Positions 60,711-64,000 of a stretch of 64,000 nt of DNA are shown piece after piece; within the stretch, counting starts at the first letter, position 1, and each line of letters begins with the position of its first letter. Under the pieces are notes generated by a model, which had not been told where the DNA came from, ran no database searches, and saw nothing but the letters and a program-made list of their open reading frames with translations. The DNA comes from Niastella caeni. GTDB taxonomy: Bacteria > Bacteroidota > Bacteroidia > Chitinophagales > Chitinophagaceae. A program made the position numbers and the translations under genes. Where the stretch lies: NCBI RefSeq assembly GCF_004834005.1, contig NZ_STFF01000005.1, positions 248,001 through 312,000 of the forward strand, written 5' to 3'.

Positions 60711-62129
60711 ATGAAAAATTCTTACCCAATCACAAAGGTATATACATGGTGCATCGCATTAGTATTTTTCACGATGCCTTGTTTTGGCCAGAATGTGGCT
60801 ATTAATGAAGATGGTTCTTTACCTAACCCCAAAGCGATACTGGATGTTAAATCATATAGTAAAGGAATACTGATTCCCCGTATGAGCACAAATGATCGGC
60901 TTGGTATACTGGCGCCAACAGGCTTACTGGTTTTTGATTCAACCACGATGTCGTTTTGGTACAGCATTGGACAGGATACCGGAACTATTTGGAAAAACCT
61001 GGTAACGGAACGAGGTTGGTCGTTAAGGGGCAACCGGGGAGAAAGTGACTATTTTCTGGGAACCACAAATAATAAACCATTACAAATAAGGGTAAATAAC
61101 CGGCCGGCAGGTGAAATTCAACTTTCGAGAATGAACACCTACTGGGGTTATGAAGCCGGGGTAAGAAATTCCAGTTATACTGGCGATACATCGGGATATG
61201 GTAATACAGCAACCGGATACCGTTGCCTGTATTTCAATAGTACCGGATATAGTAATTCAGCATCAGGTGCATATTCGTTGAATTTAAATACCATAGGGCA
61301 TTCCAATACAGCAAGCGGAGCGCATTCTCTTCAGAATAATTGGTTGGGGAATTCAAATTCGGCCTTTGGCGTGATGGCATTGTATGAAAATAACAGTGGA
61401 ACATTTAATACGGCAAGTGGCATATACTCCATGCAAAACAACACCACGGGTTCTTATAATACAGCCATCGGTAACCATGCATTATTTTCCAATGTAGGCG
61501 GATCATATAACACTGCTATAGGAAGCGATGCCAACGTTGCCTCAGTTGTTTCCAATGCTACTGCAATAGGCTATGGTGCAGTTGTGAACGCCTCCAATAA
61601 AGTACGCATTGGAAACCCTACCGTAACCGTTATCGAAGGGCAGGTGCCTTTTACCGTGCCCTCCGATGGTAGATTCAAGTTTCAGGTAAAGGAAGACGTG
61701 AAAGGCCTGGATTTTATTTTACAATTACGCCCTGTTACTTACCAGTTTGATGTAAAGCGGTTCGAAACTCAAATCGGCCGGTCTGATAATAAAGAGATCA
61801 AACAGGAGAATACCGAAATGGAGGCTGCTTACAAAGAAGCCACCGGAATACGCCGCAGCGGATTTATTGCCCAGGAAGTAGAGAAAGCGGCGGCGGCATC
61901 TGGATACAATTTCAGCGGTATCATTCAACCCAAAACAGCACAGGAACATTATAGCCTGAGTTATGAAGCTTTTGTAGTACCGCTGGTAAAAGCAGTACAG
62001 GAATTAAGTAAAGAACAACAACGGCTCATTGCTGCGCAGAAGCAAAAAATAGAAGAACAGGATAAAAAAATAATTGCCCTGCAACAGCAACTGGATGAAA
62101 TTAAAAAATTACTGCTCAAGTCAAAATAG
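60711..62129 (+). CDS. Secreted protein with YadA-like head repeats and S74 (endosialidase-chaperone) C-terminus
   Basis: 472 residues. Signal peptide ending CFGQ near residue 27, then an NVAINEDGSLPNPKAILDVKS start. The middle (~150-285) has ~14-residue repeats of the GNTATGYR/SNSASGAYSL/FNTASGIYSM kind, as in trimeric beta-roll heads. From residue 318 (Ser-Asp of SDGRFK, the predicted self-cleavage site) to ~430 lies the S74 intramolecular chaperone domain with LQLRPVTYQFDV and GFIAQEVEKAA. A C-terminal coiled coil follows. S74 domains trimerise the passenger and cut themselves off. Tandem paralog follows. Confidence 0.9.
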   Translation: MKNSYPITKVYTWCIALVFFTMPCFGQNVAINEDGSLPNPKAILDVKSYSKGILIPRMSTNDRLGILAPTGLLVFDSTTMSFWYSIGQDTGTIWKNLVTERGWSLRGNRGESDYFLGTTNNKPLQIRVNNRPAGEIQLSRMNTYWGYEAGVRNSSYTGDTSGYGNTATGYRCLYFNSTGYSNSASGAYSLNLNTIGHSNTASGAHSLQNNWLGNSNSAFGVMALYENNSGTFNTASGIYSMQNNTTGSYNTAIGNHALFSNVGGSYNTAIGSDANVASVVSNATAIGYGAVVNASNKVRIGNPTVTVIEGQVPFTVPSDGRFKFQVKEDVKGLDFILQLRPVTYQFDVKRFETQIGRSDNKEIKQENTEMEAAYKEATGIRRSGFIAQEVEKAAAASGYNFSGIIQPKTAQEHYSLSYEAFVVPLVKAVQELSKEQQRLIAAQKQKIEEQDKKIIALQQQLDEIKKLLLKSK

Positions 62130-62144
62130 TGCCCAATAGTAAAA

Positions 62145-63485
62145 ATGAAAACTGGAAAAATGACAAAATATTACATTGCTTTTCTGGCCCTGATAATGTT
62201 TATGACGCCTTGTGTGGCTCAAAATGTAGCCATCAATGAAGATGGCTCTTTGCCTGATCCCAAAGCGATCCTTGATGTTAAATCATACACTAAGGGAGTA
62301 TTGATTCCACGCATGAGCTCGGCCGACAGATGGGCCATAAAGGCACCAAAAGGTTTGTTGGTATACGATACAACCACCAATTCGTTTTGGTACAGTTCAC
62401 AATTGGTTGTGGTTACACCTGATTCTTCATACACCGTTTGGGAAAACCTGGCAACCGGGTACGGCTGGTCGGTGGGAGGTAACCATATTGGTGACTCTAA
62501 TTCAAGTTATTTAGGAACCAAAAATAGAATTCCCTTAAGGATAAAAGTAAATGCGGTTAATGCAGGTATTATTGACCCCGTAGGTAAAAATACTTTTTGG
62601 GGTTATGAGTCTGGTACTTTTACTCCTGCTTACCGGTTAGATACACCAGGCATTTGTAATACAGGTACAGGAAACCTTTCATTGCATTACAATAACAACG
62701 GATCTTATAATACTGCAGCCGGAGATAAAGCTATGATGCGCAATAGAAGTGGCAACTTCAATACAGCAACAGGTGCAAATGCATTGCATTACAATACTAC
62801 GGGAAACACCAATGTGGCAAATGGGTCAGGTGCATTGTATGTGAACTCTACAGGTAGTTTAAATACGGCAGTTGGCGGCCTGGCATTGTATAATAATCGT
62901 ACGGGATCATATAATACAGGCATAGGTTATAACACCTCTTTAACCAGAGATAGTTTTTCAAATGCCACCGCAATTGGCTATGGAGCAATTGTGAACGCGT
63001 CGAACAAAGTTCGGATTGGTAACAGCGCTGTAACCAGTATTGAAGGTCCCGTAGCATTTTCAGTTGTTTCGGATGGCCGCTTCAAATACAGTGTAAAGGA
63101 AGATGTGAAAGGACTTGATTTTATTTTACAATTACGTCCTGTTACTTACCAGTTTGATGTAAAAAGATTTAACACCCAATACAGCCTGTCTGGTATTGCC
63201 AATGAAAATGGTAACGGAAATTATGCATTGCAGACGGCTTATGATGAAGCCTCCAGCATACGCCGCAGCGGGTTCATTGCCCAGGAAGTAGAGAAAGCTG
63301 CGGTGGCATCCGGATACAATTTCAGCGGGGTCGTTCAACCCAAAACAGCACAGGAACATTATAGCCTGAGTTATGAAGCTTTTGTAGTACCGCTGGTAAA
63401 GGCCGTTCAGGAGTTAAGTGAAAAGAATAAAAAACTGGAACAGGAAATTGCAGAAATAAAGCAGTTGCTGCAAAAGTTAAAATAA
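62145..63485 (+). CDS. Tandem paralog with YadA-like head repeats and S74 C-terminus
   Basis: 446 residues, 15 bases after its paralog. Signal peptide ending CVAQ, the same NVAINEDGSLPDPKAILDV start, GSYNTAAGDKAMM/FNTATGANALH-type repeats (~180-270), and the S74 domain from Ser-Asp 309 (SDGRFK). The chaperone/coiled-coil part is almost identical to the first gene, while the repeat part and a ~12-residue insert (SYTVWENLATGY region) differ, pointing to duplication with divergence of the displayed head. Start could be residue 6 (ATG at 62160). Confidence 0.9.
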   Translation: MKTGKMTKYYIAFLALIMFMTPCVAQNVAINEDGSLPDPKAILDVKSYTKGVLIPRMSSADRWAIKAPKGLLVYDTTTNSFWYSSQLVVVTPDSSYTVWENLATGYGWSVGGNHIGDSNSSYLGTKNRIPLRIKVNAVNAGIIDPVGKNTFWGYESGTFTPAYRLDTPGICNTGTGNLSLHYNNNGSYNTAAGDKAMMRNRSGNFNTATGANALHYNTTGNTNVANGSGALYVNSTGSLNTAVGGLALYNNRTGSYNTGIGYNTSLTRDSFSNATAIGYGAIVNASNKVRIGNSAVTSIEGPVAFSVVSDGRFKYSVKEDVKGLDFILQLRPVTYQFDVKRFNTQYSLSGIANENGNGNYALQTAYDEASSIRRSGFIAQEVEKAAVASGYNFSGVVQPKTAQEHYSLSYEAFVVPLVKAVQELSEKNKKLEQEIAEIKQLLQKLK

Positions 63486-63511
63486 TTATTATCTCACCGA
63501 TAAGCACCAAT

Positions 63512-64000
63512 ATGGCATTAAAAAATTATTTGAGGGCGATAACATACAAGTGTTTGGTAATTGTATTGCCCATTGGGGTATGTGCACAAGGCATACATAT
63601 TACACCGGGCGCTAACGTGGTGTTGAACGGAAATGTTAAACTGGTATTGAATAACGCCGGCCTTATCACCAATGGAAATTTTGAACCTGGCCTAAGCACT
63701 ATCCTATTAACCGGAGCAGGTACTGATCAATCATGGCTCGGGGGCAGCGCTGCTGCCTCCTTTTTCAAAATTATCATCAACCGGCAGGCAGACGTAATGT
63801 TGAGGGGTAGTATCAATATTAACGATACCCTTTCAATGATCAAAGGAAACCTGCAATTGAACAATTATACCATCAACCTGAACGGATTTCTTTCAGGCGA
63901 AAGCAATCAGTCTTCAGTTACCGGCACCAGCGGTGGCGCTATTCGGGTAACAACCAAACTGAATGCGCCACTCGAAGTAAACCCGGGTAATATTGGCGTA
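63512..64000 (+). CDS. Secreted protein, cut by the right window edge
   Basis: Open frame from the ATG at 63512 to base 64000 without a stop (163 codons in the window). Signal peptide with cleavage near PIGVCAQG (residue ~26), then a beta-rich, Asn/Gly-rich repeat pattern (NVVLNGNVKLVLNNAGLITNGN; GNLQLNNYTINLNGFL) resembling the right-handed beta-helix/T9SS cargo style proteins. No named family. It follows the S74 pair by 26 bases and is probably in the same operon. Confidence 0.8.
   Translation, partial: MALKNYLRAITYKCLVIVLPIGVCAQGIHITPGANVVLNGNVKLVLNNAGLITNGNFEPGLSTILLTGAGTDQSWLGGSAAASFFKIIINRQADVMLRGSININDTLSMIKGNLQLNNYTINLNGFLSGESNQSSVTGTSGGAIRVTTKLNAPLEVNPGNIGV

Overview
The window looks like a chromosomal segment of a Bacteroidota member of the Chitinophagaceae (Niastella/Chitinophaga type). 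The evidence is SusC/SusD pairs, an ECF sigma/FecR cascade, a type IX secretion C-terminal signal, a bTHX ribosomal protein gene, a methionine synthase split in two as is usual in this group, promoter-like TTTG-N20-TAnnTTTG elements, and few Shine-Dalgarno sequences. The genus is inferred; the phylum is well supported.

Layout. 1-7575: the tail of a SusD gene and two tandem 1.1-kDa-scale FG-GAP/ASPIC lipoproteins, one nutrient-uptake cluster. 7586-10086 (minus): a GyrI-like protein, an HD hydrolase, and a nucleotidyltransferase-like plus XRE pair resembling a toxin-antitoxin or regulatory module. 10087-12265: an accessory-looking stretch with an orphan basic protein, a possible small ORF, an 11-bp tandem array and an 18-unit 7-bp array. 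12266-16327: the translation cluster rplM-rpsI-rpsB-tsf-pyrH, with terminators and leader hairpins. 16533-23471: coiled-coil protein, DUF3298 protein, pdxH, bTHX, HU, DUF4286, exonuclease III, LOG-family protein, a beta-barrel-like protein. 23564-28709 (minus): split metH with an ORF6N remnant between its halves, then recR. 28836-33667 (minus): an Ig-like lipoprotein and a UvrD-type helicase fused to a RecB/AddB-like Fe-S nuclease. 33987-37803: an NtrC-type regulator followed by a hybrid histidine kinase. 37974-39901 (minus): TPR, VOC and DinB proteins. 40145-40971: tRNA-Arg(CCU) with a decayed integrase and an att-like repeat.

41060-48757 (minus): a complete sigma/FecR/SusC/SusD/DUF1735 locus. 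Uptake of an unknown ligand through SusC, whose STN domain contacts FecR, would release the ECF sigma factor and switch on the locus. 49078-50179: two linked genes of unknown function. 50539-55413: a 1624-residue secreted multidomain T9SS cargo. 55567-56358: a small DUF-like protein and a SnoaL-like protein. 56500-60393 (minus): a LytTR regulator with a beta-propeller sensor kinase, divergent from two tandem paralogous secreted proteins with S74 (endosialidase-chaperone) C-termini and a third secreted protein cut by the window edge.

The most unusual signal is not a gene. At least thirteen intergenic spots carry degenerate tandem repeats with a strict 7-bp period but different unit sequences; further spots show 8-bp or 11-bp periods. 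These lie almost entirely between genes. No CRISPR array, intact transposon, prophage or rRNA operon was seen.
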